In this document: one piece after another, positions 56,401-64,000 of the stretch
Position numbering within the stretch: position 1 is the first letter of the stretch
Layout of the letters: the number at the start of each line of letters is the position of its first letter
Source of the DNA: Paragonimus skrjabini miyazakii
Lineage: Eukaryota; Platyhelminthes; Trematoda; Plagiorchiida; Troglotrematidae
DNA length: 64,000 bases
Assembly (NCBI GenBank): GCA_014338405.1
Contig: JTDE01001565.1
Coordinates: 9,505-73,504 of the forward strand
Reading direction: 5' to 3'
Notes under the pieces: generated by a model
What the model saw: only the letters and a program-made list of their open reading frames with translations
Databases searched by the model: none
Told to the model about the DNA's origin: nothing
Position numbers and translations under genes: made by a program

Positions 56401-58074
56401 TTACTCTCATTCAAATTTCCAGTGTCTTACGTACATCAGCCGGCTGGATATCTACTCATCAAACAAAGAGCAATTTGTTGTGGACTGCATCTCCTGCATG
56501 ATGGTTTAAGTGACTGTCAAGGAACACGGGTATTGCGCGTGGCCATCACTTTTTAACCGGTTCTAACTTACACCACTGTACTTCGCTACTACTCACAAGA
56601 TTGTTCAGTCAAATGGTATCATAAAGACAACACTGACGGGAGAGAGGCAACTTTATGCTGCCTCGAGTTGTAGACTTTGACTAGGTTTCAGACTCGTAGA
56701 TTGGATTATACACTACTTTCAGTTTGTAAGTAATACAGTGGGCAGGATAGCAAAATATGTTAGGCACCCAAAAGCAAAATGTGTCACAGATAATCTTCCT
56801 GTGCTTAACCAACGATCTGAAAGTAACACAATGTTACGAGCAAATTACTAGTAACATTGTGCTATTCTCAATTTAGTGGTTGAAAACACGGTCAAACATG
56901 CAGACGATATTCGTATTACATCTGTTGCGAACATTCTGCGATCCTTCCTATGATAAAACACAGTATCATTACAAGATAGAGCAAACTCGACTTACCATGA
57001 GCACAGCAAACATGGTCTGGGTGACGTTGAATGCGTGTCGCCAATTATGGTAGGTGACTTCACGATAGTTCTTCTTTACTGACAATATCCAACGACAAAG
57101 CCGGATCATTTCGATTTTAAAAGTTTTCATAAACCGCATTTCCAGAAACATACGCAACGTGGCTTGTAAAGTGGTTTCATCAGAGAGTCTATGGAGTCAG
57201 AGGGAGATGTGTAGGTATACACAGTAAAACTCGTATTGAAAGAAGTATACACCACAGACGAAAGTGATTGCATTCTGGCATTTATCAGTGATCAAACATA
57301 GGCAAAGAAAGACGGTACAATAAAAAAGCATCACATAAATACCGGTGACCACTACTGCATTTTTCTAGATGTGAACATCCCGGAATTTTCATCTAAAAAG
57401 CCATGTAGTACAAAGTTTCTTATGAAAGATTCCTCTGAAAATTTGCTTTCGACATCAATTAGGGACACATTCGTAGCATTAATAGTTTACTTAGTACATA
57501 ACAGTCAATGGGTCCACATCGTTCGAGCATCAGTGACAAAAGTTCACTAGTTCAAAATGACGCGTCAGATATATATTTAACATTTGTGACAATTTTGTGT
57601 TGAGCCAGGTGCAAATAGATGGGCTTACTCGATATCAGTGAATGTGAACTGGTCAAGCTGAAAGAACCGCACCGATGGAATGAGGGAATTCGCCAACCAT
57701 TTGGCTTCAGACATAGGTGCGGTAGCGTGGTATGATAACACATCCAACAGAATGCGTTGTTTGGCGACTAGACGCAACACTCGATCGTATGTCTGACGAT
57801 TGGCAATTCCTAGGCCGGCAAACAGTGCAAGCGCTTCGAACAAACATTCATCCACCTGTCCGAATGTGTGAGACCAATCAGGCGAGGCATCTTGAGTCTC
57901 CTCGGAATCGTCATCGGATGGTGTAGAGGATAGACCAATTTGCTGACTATCCTTTGATTCCTTGGAACCTTTATTGACCAGATAACAAACGGCCAAAACA
58001 TGACCATCCCAATGTTTGATAGGCATACAAAGTAGTGCTTGTGTTCGCCAGGACAACTCCAAATCTGCCTCAAG
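38119..58074 (-). CDS. GAF-domain cyclic nucleotide phosphodiesterase, PDE11/PDE5-like (3' part of gene, seven exons)
   Basis: Class I phosphodiesterase that hydrolyses cAMP and/or cGMP; the family is cytosolic and regulated by cyclic nucleotide binding to N-terminal GAF domains. Seven minus-strand exons (58074-57629, 57188-56996, 51275-51078, 47593-47309, 45542-45468, 44338-44255, 38466-38119) total 1629 bases and join without a frameshift or stop into 542 codons. All junctions are GT-AG and donors are GTAAGT-like or GTGAGT. Numbering from the first visible codon: GAF-B end 1-110, catalytic domain about 150-450, variable tail to 542. Catalytic landmarks are YHNWRH (general acid His196, metal His200), HDLDHRG (His236, Asp237), TCDISAI (Asp361) and the substrate-binding Gln414. 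The pattern DRNRLSELPNLQL favours PDE11. Start codon, GAF-A and the first part of GAF-B are not found. Confidence 0.93.
38467..40129. other. intron sequence, mostly unrecognised
   Basis: Intron between PDE exons f and g. A short piece at about 39385-39460 matches 40600-40665 (GACATCAATGTTTCACACAGTGC versus the same block upstream of the LINE endonuclease), so it is a small fragment of the same LINE family. Quoted similarity is by eye. Confidence 0.5.
40130..41480 (+). pseudogene. LINE 5' half: leader, endonuclease and linker (antisense in PDE intron)
   Basis: The leader at 40160-40310 resembles 25300-25130 (complement). The 135-codon frame at 40578-40985 has a Ser/Pro-rich N-terminal part and then LVNTDALNARTLREVDQ, the start of an APE-type endonuclease. 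It continues after a stop as AILASALSSLELDVCCVS, and in 41027-41239 as DWIPVNIRLGAVKLKKWVEV, then KSAYVLTESYSDVTKDVFYDALGDLLR, the 'SAYAPTD...KD.FYD.L..LL' strand-helix. Beyond 41300, KRAKHFEQFGWPQP corresponds to the linker before RT. Stops and frameshifts are frequent. The endonuclease nicks target DNA in CR1/RTE-like LINEs. Confidence 0.75.
41489..41935 (+). pseudogene. second Penelope-type reverse transcriptase fragment
   Basis: It reads SFKYRNCL-stop-INGTQIPLI near 41630-41690, the region around RT motif B of Penelope-like elements. From about 41690 it encodes ELMDHELSFIDCRISRRADG followed by NLDTGVHRKDNHY (the 'FLDV...R.DG....VYRK' thumb signature). A frameshift leads to EHPMCTKKAVVSSLFHKALS. 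The element differs from the one at 7.6-9.7 kb and has no endonuclease or terminal repeats here. It appears to have been joined to, or inserted between, two LINE pieces. Confidence 0.7.
42219..42294 (+). repeat. 76-bp exact duplicate, left of gap
   Basis: Starts GTCATTGGCGTACCTGCATC and is identical base for base to 42395-42470. See the finding on the gap artefact. Confidence 0.97.
42295..42394. other. assembly gap of 100 N
   Basis: Exactly 100 N flanked by identical 76-bp sequences. It lies in the last PDE intron. Confidence 0.99.
42395..42470 (+). repeat. 76-bp exact duplicate, right of gap
   Basis: Identical to 42219-42294. Confidence 0.97.
43000..43900 (+). pseudogene. LINE reverse transcriptase and 3' end, decayed
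   Basis: RT motif A is VAFLDLNAAFDSAAHIVLWN (43090-43155), with both Asp kept. Later frames give YANDSVPLSSV (motif C, YADD changed to YAND), LYGMRLPIS and KVGRCHLPGW near 43770, the family's C-terminal end. Many frameshifts are present. The 3' part resembles 42061-42260, so two copies of one family lie in tandem in this intron, both antisense to the gene. Confidence 0.75.
44255..44338 (-). CDS. PDE exon f: substrate-pocket Gln
   Basis: Acceptor TTGTTGTAG, donor AAG|GTAAGT; phase 0 at both ends, 28 codons. It encodes DLMDRNRLSELPNLQLNFID followed by SVCLPIYK. The Gln of LQLNFID corresponds to the invariant purine-binding Gln. The DRNR-ELP-LQL pattern is closest to PDE11. Confidence 0.95.
45067..45115 (-). 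repeat. left arm of a 49-bp inverted repeat (copy B of the hammerhead-bearing repeat)
   Basis: 48 of 49 bases match the complement of 45268-45316; the spacer is 152 bases. The same block occurs at 1841-1890. Confidence 0.92.
45082..45122 (-). ncRNA. hammerhead ribozyme-like motif, copy B
   Basis: The minus-strand RNA has stem I UUGCGA/UCGCAA (6 Watson-Crick pairs), core CUGAUGA, stem II region GAGUAAAC (about 2 bp), GAAA, stem III AUGUUAACAU (palindrome), and AUA as cleavage triplet. It lies in a PDE intron in the same orientation as the gene, so it would be transcribed in the pre-mRNA. Confidence 0.55.
45268..45316 (+). repeat. right arm of the 49-bp inverted repeat
   Basis: Complement of 45067-45115. 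Its core reads UUGAUGA instead of CUGAUGA and stem I no longer pairs, so a ribozyme on the plus strand is not expected from this arm. Confidence 0.92.
45468..45542 (-). CDS. PDE exon e: 25-codon micro-exon
   Basis: Acceptor CACTACACAG, donor CGA|GTGAGT; phase 0 at both ends. It encodes TAELVTAEFFEQGDLEKSEL and five more residues, matching the 'ELV..EFFEQGD' helix of PDE5/6/11. It is too short to show up as an open frame, and was located by its motif and by the requirement to link exons d and f. Confidence 0.95.
45827..45855 (+). repeat. (TA)n microsatellite
   Basis: About 28 bases of alternating TA with one interruption, in the PDE intron d-e. Confidence 0.95.
46488..46883 (+). other. 131-codon unrecognised open frame, antisense in a PDE intron
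   Basis: Rich in Asn, Lys, Arg and Phe, with no recognisable motif or signal peptide. It is long for such AT-rich DNA and ends about 40 bases before the SINE at 46925. I cannot tell whether it is coding. Chance or a decayed transposon are both possible. Confidence 0.25.
46925..47060 (-). mobile_element. SINE fragment with intact A box
   Basis: On the minus strand: TAATTCGGTCGCATTTAGTG, then AATGGCGCAGTGGTC (A box), AGTTCCTATCC at the B box and GATATTGATGAGTTC at the ribozyme core. The core has C3 changed to U (UUGAUGA). It lies in PDE intron d-e in the same orientation as the gene. Confidence 0.7.
47309..47593 (-). CDS. PDE exon d: middle of the catalytic domain
   Basis: Acceptor GTCGCACAG, donor ATG|GTAAGT; phase 0 at both ends, 95 codons. 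It encodes GTDFLSCLTSTDYHHVIRLI, then IREDILATDLSRYF, a short variable loop, and MLMTTCDISAITKPWPVQ. The Asp of TCDIS is the fourth metal ligand. The loop ERANRIAETPSSSVTMEPW is of ordinary length for the family. Confidence 0.95.
47594..48814. other. PDE intron c-d, no recognised feature
   Basis: Intron sequence between exon d and the LINE tail. Nothing recognised. Confidence 0.5.
48815..49325 (+). mobile_element. LINE 3' end, truncated copy
   Basis: About 500 bases align with the complement of 60030-60640. Shared landmarks are CGAAGACTGTCTGCCGACGC-type sequence, AATGACGCGGTGCAGTGAAA, GCACCTTAATGGTG and GGTTGTGTGGCAGTT. It ends near GATGATGATAA, the short tail expected of this LINE group. 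It is a 5'-truncated insertion containing only the C-terminal codons and 3' UTR. It is antisense to the PDE gene. Confidence 0.8.
49326..50593. other. PDE intron c-d, no recognised feature
   Basis: Nothing recognised between the LINE tail and the LTR-like element. Confidence 0.5.
50598..50883 (+). mobile_element. solo LTR-like element, copy 2
   Basis: 286 bases homologous end to end with 17583-17870. It begins TGTAACGTGCAG and ends TTGCATGCTACA, so it has TG...CA termini, and is flanked by CTAC (50594-50597 and 50884-50887), a 4-bp target duplication. An open frame of 83 codons inside it (50645-50896) parallels one in the other copy, but this reflects shared DNA rather than evidence of coding. 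It lies in PDE intron c-d. Confidence 0.75.
51078..51275 (-). CDS. PDE exon c: metal-binding HD motif
   Basis: Acceptor ATATCAG, donor CGAAAA|GTAAGT; phase 0 at both ends. It encodes 66 residues with HDLDHRGTDNQF (two metal ligands, His and Asp) and SPLAQLYSTSVLEHHHFNQC, both diagnostic of class I phosphodiesterases. It is separated from exon b by a 5.7-kb intron holding LINE fragments. Confidence 0.96.
51276..53429. other. PDE intron b-c, left part; possible LINE debris
   Basis: At 52035-52256 the minus-strand frame contains GLVDRFAYSGDAA, which resembles the 'VDRFTYLGS' block after RT in CR1/RTE-like LINEs. A 141-codon frame lies upstream at 52328-52753 (-) without a recognised motif. The link is weak. 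Confidence 0.35.
53430..53860 (-). pseudogene. LINE endonuclease fragment
   Basis: The frame 53624-53439 encodes FIMSAYAPASSSGATENNSY, then HSDIVILTDDLNAKL, matching the APE-type endonuclease strands 'VSAYAPTD' and 'V.L.GDFNAQ'. The Gly of GDFN is Asp here and the following Phe is Leu. Upstream sequence to about 53860 carries decayed remnants of the preceding part of the domain. It aligns with the same region of the LINE at 60-62.6 kb. Confidence 0.7.
53861..56995. other. PDE intron b-c, right part
   Basis: Mostly unrecognised. A short match to the Penelope terminal repeat lies at about 55250-55300 and is listed separately. Confidence 0.45.
55248..55300 (+). repeat. short piece related to the Penelope terminal repeat
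   Basis: ACTATTTAGCCTGATGATGAAACACAGAAAAC parallels the right terminal repeat of the element at 7.6-9.7 kb (ATTTAGCCTAATGATGAATCACTGAAAAC). It keeps the canonical CTGATGA and GAAA boxes but its stem I does not pair. Confidence 0.5.
56996..57188 (-). CDS. PDE exon b: start of the catalytic domain
   Basis: Acceptor CCATAG, donor ATG|GTAAGT. The first base completes the Glu codon from exon a (TDI-E-LSDET). It encodes RMFLEMRFMKTF, CRWILSVKKNYREVTYHNWRHAFNVTQ and FAVLM. The block YHNWRHAFN holds the catalytic general acid His and the first metal-binding His. The adjoining intron to exon a is 440 bases. Confidence 0.95.
57629..58074 (-). CDS. PDE exon a: end of GAF-B and linker
   Basis: Acceptor TTACCAG, donor GA|GTAAGC; starts in phase 0 and ends after two bases of a Glu codon. 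It encodes RTQALLCMPI (residues 10-19), the canonical GAF strand of PDE5/6/11, then LAVCYLVNK. An unusually long acidic and Ser-rich stretch (about residues 36-70, including SDDDSEE) follows, then FGQVDECLFEALALFAGLGIANRQTYDRV, the closing GAF helix. The linker ends FFQLDQFTFTDI, leading into the catalytic domain. In vertebrate PDE5 and PDE11 the loop after the NK motif is much shorter, so this is a lineage-specific insertion. Confidence 0.9.
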
Positions 58075-60029
58075 CTGGTAAGAGACCACAAAATAAGACC
58101 GAAACAGTGATTATACAGATGCCCAGCCATCTTTATTTATCGGAAACAAGTTCGATGAGGTGAAGAAGCCTACACAGACAGAATGGATTGCACATTAGCG
58201 TGTGGATGAACAAACGCCAGATAACTAACGAAATACCAGCTGAGCAAACAGACGGACACTCGTGGGTGCCTCCAGTCTGGAGAACAGGAATGTCTTGTGA
58301 ATGAGGGCTTACATTCATGGGTCATAGACTGACCACCCATCAAACCCTTTCAGTTTGCAGAAGAATGGCCGAGGGTTTTAGTATATGACAAGCGTTGCGT
58401 TAGCATGTGAACTAGAATAGTGAAAGCGGCTGTGAAAGTGTCATGGAGACCAAATATATGAATCATCACTAACAGCATTGACAAAGGTATAGTAGATGTC
58501 CACACAAAGCTTGTAGCCTGTTCAGTCCGGATCGTGAAGGAACACTATTGGAAGTATATCAGCTACCACATTTATGGAAAAACATAACGGATATTTCTGC
58601 ATCAATGATAGTGTACAACGAAGAGGTAGACACAATAGGAGACAGCACACTTTCAGTTCTGCAGAGCTGAGAGCCATAGATAATTTAATAATAAAACAAA
58701 ACTGACTAACATTCAAGTAGTTATGGTTTCGAACCTCAGTCATGACGACAGTTTCAGTACATTAGATTTTGACAGCTTGGCAAGAGTAAACTGTCCATAT
58801 ATGACCCGATCTGTTGTAGAGCAACAAACACTACGTATCATTAAAACGCATCGACAACCCCCAGTAAAGGAAGAAAGTGAAAACTGTCAGTACGAAAGTT
58901 GTTCCCATCACATTCTTAAGTCTGTCTTCAAAAAGTTAGCGTACAGAAACTGCAAGATTGTAGCAACAGTCATATTGGCTTGAATTGATCATTTTTAACG
59001 TTAGTTGTTCAGTCAATGATTCATTTCATGAAGTCCATCCGAAATGACAAAAATGGAACTGATGTAAAGGGTTTTCAATAACACTCTCTCAAGCTATTTA
59101 GGACTTTCCGAAACAAACCATCCACCAAAAGTGGCCACATGTCTTTCAAGAGAAAAATCTACCGAAAAACTGCTTACTCTTCTGGTATCGAATGTCATGT
59201 GCTACATTACACAAAACTACGGCGTCCGTAAAATATAGTTCACAACTGGATGTTAAGGTACGTGCTCCGGCTTCCACATACAAAGTTGTCGTTCAAAAAT
59301 GGAAATCACAATGTAAAAAGGGGGCAATGGGATAAAATTAAATCTTACACAATGTTATATCAAACTGGATGCAAAACTCACTGTGGCATCAAAGCGAGGG
59401 TCGGACGGAGCGTGTGAAAGATTGATGGACTGAGAGAAAACGTTAAAAAATCAACACGTTATCGAAAGAATTTCCGCTGATTGTCAAAGGTAGTGGACAG
59501 AGTAACTTTAAGAGCCATACGATAATAGGCGATATTACATTACATACAGTATTCCTCCTTACAACGACGATCCTTAAGAAATACGAAAATCAGTCACACC
59601 AATAGCCGGGCTGCACACGGTAAATGCGAACCACAAGTTTTAGTTATACAATGTTCTGCCCATGCATAGAATGCTTCTCCGTAAAGAACGCTTTTCACCG
59701 AAATTGTGGCATTGCGCCAATGTTATATGTCGACCCAAGCAAATTGCCTGCATCTTCAAAGTTTTTGTCACATTTGTTTTTCTAATCTTTCCAGTCATGA
59801 ACATTGCTTTGCGGATTTTGTATGCGCATGGAGACAAGATTGGAAGAGGAAACGAAACGACGTGTCCGTTAGACTAGGTTCATCAGAGCAAATGTCTAAA
59901 CACTGATTGGGCAGCTGCTATTCTCCATAAACAACGCTTTTGGCAGTTCTCTGTAGAAAGGAAGAATACCTTCCAACATCGTTCGCGGTACATGTTAGGA
60001 ACTAGCGATAAAAACACCACGCAACTACA
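58075..60029. other. upstream PDE intron or flank, no exon recognised
   Basis: The next PDE exon (start of GAF-B) should lie in this direction. I scanned the minus strand for GAF motifs and found none convincing. Plus-strand frames (58723-58983 and 59662-59877) are unrecognised. Confidence 0.4.
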
Positions 60030-60639
60030 GAAGTCGCAGTATAAAATAAAAGCGATCGCTCATTATGAGTATCATAGCAATGCATCTGTGGTTCTCATTG
60101 ATGCTCAACTGCCACACAACCACAGAGAAGAAAAAAGCAAACCATGTATGAGAAGAGAGTAAGAAAGGGACGGGGAAAGGACCTGAATAGTACAGACAGC
60201 TTCGCCTATTCTCAAACAATCACCAACAAGGTGCCTAAACCATACTAACAAACAACTAAGCTAGGAGTGAAAGTAGGGCGTCATCAGCAAGACAGCTTCC
60301 TCACCGCTTTCACTGCACCGCGTCATTAAGTGCAGTCGCTTTACAGCTTACTCAGCCAAACAATGACAACGTTTAAGCCATTGAGTCCGAATAGCTGCCA
60401 TCACACCTAACGTCTCAAGCTACGGACTCCCTGAGTCGCGAGACCCCCAGCCTGGGAGACGAACACGACCTACAGTAGCCAATCCCTTCGTGAACAATTT
60501 CATTTCTCAACACCAGGTCATCATCTGTCCACCTCGCACCTTACGTCAATCGGCCGCAGCGTCCGCAAACAGTCTTCGATGCGGCAGACCAATAGATGGA
60601 ATCCCTAGTACATAACCTAACCATCTAAGTCTGTACAAA

Positions 60640-61330
60640 TGTAACGAGTGAACGAAAGAACTCGTTTGACAATCATTACGAAATAACCGCTTACTAACCT
60701 GCTCTTTGCTCACTCGCTGCTGTCACCAGATACGAAAGATCGAACCCAGACATCGGTGGTCGAATACATGAAGACGGTTCTCGCCTTCTACCCTGAGCGG
60801 TTATGTTTCGCTGCAACGAAAAAGTACAGCCCGCACCGTCGCCTTATATATGCGACCCTTAAGCTTCAATGAGATACCGCATTAGCGTTGTTTGTACTGC
60901 TTGGATAGTGTCAGACAGCAACACCCTGTCGTCAGCTTAATCAAGATCCGTCGACCTTCCACAAGCTAGGAGATACACGCCGGCATATATTGAGTGTCGG
61001 ATACAATTCCCCATTAGTTCGTCTCTCACAAAATTAAACAAAAATGGAGAAAGAGGACAGCCTTGAAGTACGCCGCTCATGGTGCTGTGAAACTGTCAGA
61101 CAGTTCACTGTAAACCCTAACCTGAGCTGAAGTATGGGAATAAACAACCGACAGTATGTTCACATACTTAACGGGTACATCCCTGCATTTAAGCAACTCT
61201 AAAAATGTAGAGCGATCCATCGAATCGAATTCATCTTCACAATCGAGAAATACGGCAACTGTTGGCCGGCGGTATACATGACGTTGCTCCAGAATTTGAC
61301 GAAGGGTAAAAATGTGATCTACACAACCCC
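60640..61330 (-). pseudogene. LINE reverse transcriptase with stop in the catalytic motif
   Basis: CVDHIFTLRQILEQRHVYRR leads to motif A VAVFLDCEDEFDSMDRSTF (about 61260-61200). Motif B is SGVLQGCPLSPFLFNFV (61077-61030). Motif C at about 60950-60925 reads TDLD-stop-ADDRVLLSD, so the Tyr of YADD is a stop codon while both Asp remain. Further on, VFDHRCLGSI and RLRWLGYVL mark the C-terminal part. The reading needs frameshift corrections between blocks. Confidence 0.8.
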
Positions 61331-61731
61331 GCCAAGAACGAAACCAGGCCTGCTCTTCCTTAATTTTTGCTTCCCGAGCTGCCGACGAAGTACAATGGAT
61401 GTCAGAACTCTAGAAATAAATGGGGTCAAGTTAACTCCACTATGGCTTTCGCAACAGCTCCGGACTCCACACAAGTTGAAACAACTGCGCGAAAACCTCT
61501 ACTAAAGCCTCTCCACCTTCTTTGATGAGTGCCGGTATGAGATCATCTGGGCCAACAGCCCTACTACGTTTAAGAATCCAAATGCATTTGCGGACCTCAG
61601 TTTCAGCGGATGGTGTTAAATCTACCGACTACGATGCGACATTGCAAGTTTGTGGTAGCAACAGAGTAGAGACGGGAAGCCAGCCAAATTTACTTTCAAA
61701 GTGTTCCGCCTAGTGATGCGCATGATGCTGA

Positions 61732-62562
61732 CTACAAATAGCTTATGTTCAACGCATAGCTGTAACAGACGCAGACCAATGTGCGAGCAATGTGGCGTGA
61801 TGCTATCCCAAACCTGCCACTTAAACGAGACTCGGTCTCACTAAGACAGTCGACCTGGGCGTTCATAGCTCCGGTCAAAATGACCACATCAGAATCATGT
61901 GTCAACTGGAGGAGAATGGCCAGTACCGAGTAAAATACACTGTTGACTACAGCGTCACTACAGTCAGTTGGAGCATAAGCGGATACAATGATTAATTTTC
62001 TGAAAGTCTTGCGTCTAGAGCTGGCCTTAACAGAACCTGCCAAACGGACGACACAAGGTCTACTGTTAAAAGGAATTCAATTTACCAGCGCAGCTGCGGC
62101 AGTCGTGCTGAGGACTAAATCTAGTCCATATTGACAAGTAGCGGAAGCAGTGGAGTCACCCGAAGTGTATAACCAGTACCCGGTAGACAATGCGGGTGTT
62201 GTTAGTTTCATACAGTGACTACTGTCCTGGATAATAGTCTCTGAAACACAACAGACATCGACAATTAACGAGTGTAACGTTCGTGCAAGTGCGGACTATT
62301 GACCTGTTTGTTTTAGAATGCGAACGTTGAAGGCACCTATATTAATTCGCATTCTAGATCTAAGCAAAGAACGAGGGAGGCCTGAAGCTGAATGGTAAGA
62401 GATGGAACTTACCGACACGGTTTTACTATGATCGGCTATATCTATTGTGAAACGTATACAGTGATTACCGCAAATTGGGCTACAGAATGGTCTGATAGCG
62501 AAAGTTAATAGGACAGTGGGAAAGGAGTCGCCACAAGGAGAGGCACTGTATGTTCTCAACAA
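61732..62562 (-). pseudogene. LINE endonuclease with a lost catalytic residue
   Basis: 62562-62296 ends INIGAFNVRILKQTGQ, the first strand of the nuclease. After a decayed stretch, 62043-61732 gives KLIIVSAYAPTDCSD, FYSVLAILLQLTHDSDVVIL, TGAMNAQVD and ETESRLSGRFGIAS. In the family the third block is GDxNAQ; the catalytic Asp is replaced by Ala here. The domain would normally nick the insertion target. Confidence 0.8.
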
Positions 62563-62600
62563 ACCTAGTAAAATGAATTAAGATAACGAGCCACAATGTG

Positions 62601-63604
62601 AAATAGAAAGAAAACAAAACTAAGAGTAAATCAAGCAGGAAGTTTAGGATCTCGTAGAAAAAACATCATCTGGAGTAGTATGCCCAACCACAGACGAGCA
62701 TCGTCTACTGGGCTTCAGCTAGCAGGCCGGTAAAATCATACGGAGAAAAAATACTGATGCCATCATCTTCACTTTTCTGTACAATGCCGCCTACGGCCTG
62801 AATCCAGTAGGGTTATAAAATTCAAATAAATCCAACAACAAAAAAGATGGATTACGAATGCAATGACAATTACACTGACTAATCTTCCGGCTCTAGTTTT
62901 CTCCATGCGCATCAACTTTTGTAAATATCACGGAGCGACGCCTGCCCTTAGCAAACATCAGCGAAAACTGTAACAGACAAAGAGAGGACCGCCCTCTAGT
63001 AAACGGTTCACGTGATTCTGATTTGCAAAATATGCCTTCCGGTATGATACGTAACGGTGAACAGTAAAGTGGCGTGGCGTGTGTGAAGAGGATATCGAAA
63101 CACATGCCCACGTTTCCTCTTCCATGGCTGACAGATGGGACAAAACAGCATTGAAACAATTAGGATAGTCAGCTTCGAGTAGAGATGGGCGTTCATGTGG
63201 GCAGAGACAATGTACGTTTAAAAAAGGGTGGCCAACGTAAAGTGATCAATTACATAAATGATACAATAAAATGACGTGGACAGTAAAACAGAGAAAACGA
63301 AGCATGTTTAACAGTTATGGGCACGATAAGAGAGAGTATTCAAGAAAACGGAGATTCCGGTATTAATATGAATGGGCCGTCAAACAAAAAAGCATTATGG
63401 GGACAGAATATGTAAAAGTCGGCGTGTGAAAACGGGAAGCACTTTCATTGTTTCAAGATAAACTACCACATGGAAGAGTTAAACCAGCAATACAGATATT
63501 AAAAGCCAAGATTTTAGGCAGTTCGCAGAGTAAACAAGGCAGATCTAGAGCAATGCACGTATGCTATTGGAAATCACGGATTAATGTAATCTGCAAACGA
63601 ATGA
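62601..63604. other. no recognised feature
   Basis: A minus-strand frame at 63159-62893 contains FAKGRRRSVIFTKVDAHGE after a good acceptor-like tract (CTTTGTCTGTTACAG), but I could not link it to any family or find a donor. Confidence 0.3.
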
Positions 63605-63610
63605 GAACAT

Positions 63611-63667
63611 AAAAACCATATAGATTGAACATCACCCACAATTGATCGCGGTTGTCGCATTCCCATA
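63611..63667 (-). mobile_element. inverted 3' fragment of the SINE
   Basis: Complement of the last 57 bases of the SINE (ATGGGAATGCGACA ... GTGATGTTCAATCTATATG). It directly abuts a plus-strand copy. Confidence 0.8.
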
Positions 63668-64000
63668 CCGTCCAACAAGTTAATGATTTCTGTAACTTCA
63701 AATTGAAGAGAATTCTTAGTTGAGGGGTCATCAATTGGAGTTAACAGACAGTAACTGTGTCTCCTATCGAGGCGATCTGGCAACCTGATCATTACTCGCA
63801 TGCGAAAATGGCTGAGCGTTCACATATGTTAATTCGGTCATGCCTAGTGTGAAGTCAACGGCGCAGTGGTCAACATGGTTGCCTCATGAAAGCGGGGCCT
63901 GAGTTTTAGTCCCGACAGTCCCGACATGAATATGTACTAGTAACGAGCTCTAATGGGAGAGAATCTCTAGTCTAGTGTTTGTTTTCGAAACGGGCCGATT
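63668..64000 (+). mobile_element. SINE copy running off the window
   Basis: Starts CCAACAAGTTAATGATTTC, like the 5' end of the copy at 11723-12121, and matches through the tRNA-like part: A box CGGCGCAGTGG (63859-63869) and a decayed B box (GTTTTAGTCC, 63903-63912). The hammerhead region at 63935-63977 keeps both stem I arms (UACUA/UAGUG) and half of stem II, but the core is GUAACGA instead of CUGAAGA. The 3' end is cut by the window edge. Confidence 0.8.

Larger units (their letters stand above)
60030..62600 (-). mobile_element. CR1/RTE-like LINE, nearly full length but inactive
   Basis: Read on the minus strand: endonuclease start at 62350-62296 (RINIGAFNVRILKQTGQ), endonuclease body 62043-61732, linker, reverse transcriptase about 61330-60700, C-terminal region and 3' UTR 60640-60030. 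The tail is shared with 48815-49325. It has the domain order of APE-type LINEs. Several stops, frameshifts and lost catalytic residues make it inactive. It lies upstream of the visible PDE exons in the same orientation, possibly in a further intron. Confidence 0.8.

Noticed and set aside
59640..59837. Minus-strand frame containing RSILCM, like the GAF motif RSILCMPI of PDE11
   Set aside because: The residues on both sides do not match GAF sequence, a stop follows soon after, and no splice sites fit the phase needed to join exon a at 58074.
62893..63159. Possible upstream PDE exon (FAKGRRRSVIFTKVDAHGE after an acceptor-like tract)
   Set aside because: There is no donor in a usable phase before the stop, and no recognisable GAF or PDE N-terminal motif.
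1..64000. CRISPR array, operon structure, bacterial promoters or rRNA genes
   Set aside because: No regularly spaced direct repeats and no prokaryotic gene organisation. Spliced exons and retroelements show that this is animal nuclear DNA.

Overview
The window looks like animal nuclear DNA, most likely from a parasitic flatworm (probably a trematode). This is an inference from its content: short exons with GT-AG introns of 0.4 to 5.8 kb, heavily decayed non-LTR and Penelope-like retroelements, LTR fragments, and tRNA-derived SINEs that carry hammerhead ribozyme motifs as the Schistosoma Sm-alpha family does. There is no sign of prokaryotic organisation. Two 100-N scaffold gaps are present.  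The one confidently coding gene is on the minus strand from 58074 down to 38119. It is the 3' part of a GAF-domain cyclic nucleotide phosphodiesterase of the PDE5/6/11 clade, most like PDE11. Seven exons join in frame with consensus splice sites to give 542 codons: the end of GAF-B, the whole catalytic domain and a divergent C-terminal tail. The 5' exons (start, GAF-A, start of GAF-B) were not found and may lie beyond the right edge.  Left part (1-38 kb): mostly anonymous sequence with transposon remnants. These are a 3' LTR-retroelement remnant (0.8-1.5 kb), SINE copies (4.5, 11.7-12.1, 19.3, 35.0 kb), a Penelope-like element with inverted terminal repeats (7.6-9.7 kb), an LTR-like insertion with target duplication (17.6 kb), an RTE-type LINE on the minus strand (22.2-24.7 kb), a decayed LINE reverse transcriptase (28.6-29.4 kb), a Ty3/gypsy pol fragment (30.2-30.9 kb) and a possible gag fragment (33.4-34.0 kb). 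Right part (38-64 kb): the phosphodiesterase gene, whose introns are filled with nested TE fragments. These include LINE endonuclease, RT and tail pieces, a second Penelope-type RT, a second copy of the LTR-like element, a SINE and a 49-bp inverted repeat. A nearly whole-length but dead LINE follows on the minus strand (60.0-62.6 kb), and another SINE runs off the right end.  The most interesting material is a set of self-cleaving-RNA motifs. The SINE at 11.7-12.1 kb has a complete hammerhead core (CUGAAGA, a 5-bp stem II, GAAA, GUC cleavage site, 5-bp stem I) just downstream of Pol III A and B boxes. A second, unrelated family (1.86 kb and 45.1 kb) shows a hammerhead-like fold whose stem I carries a compensatory base-pair change between copies. 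In both families helix III is tiny and self-complementary, as in hammerheads known to work as dimers in retroelements.
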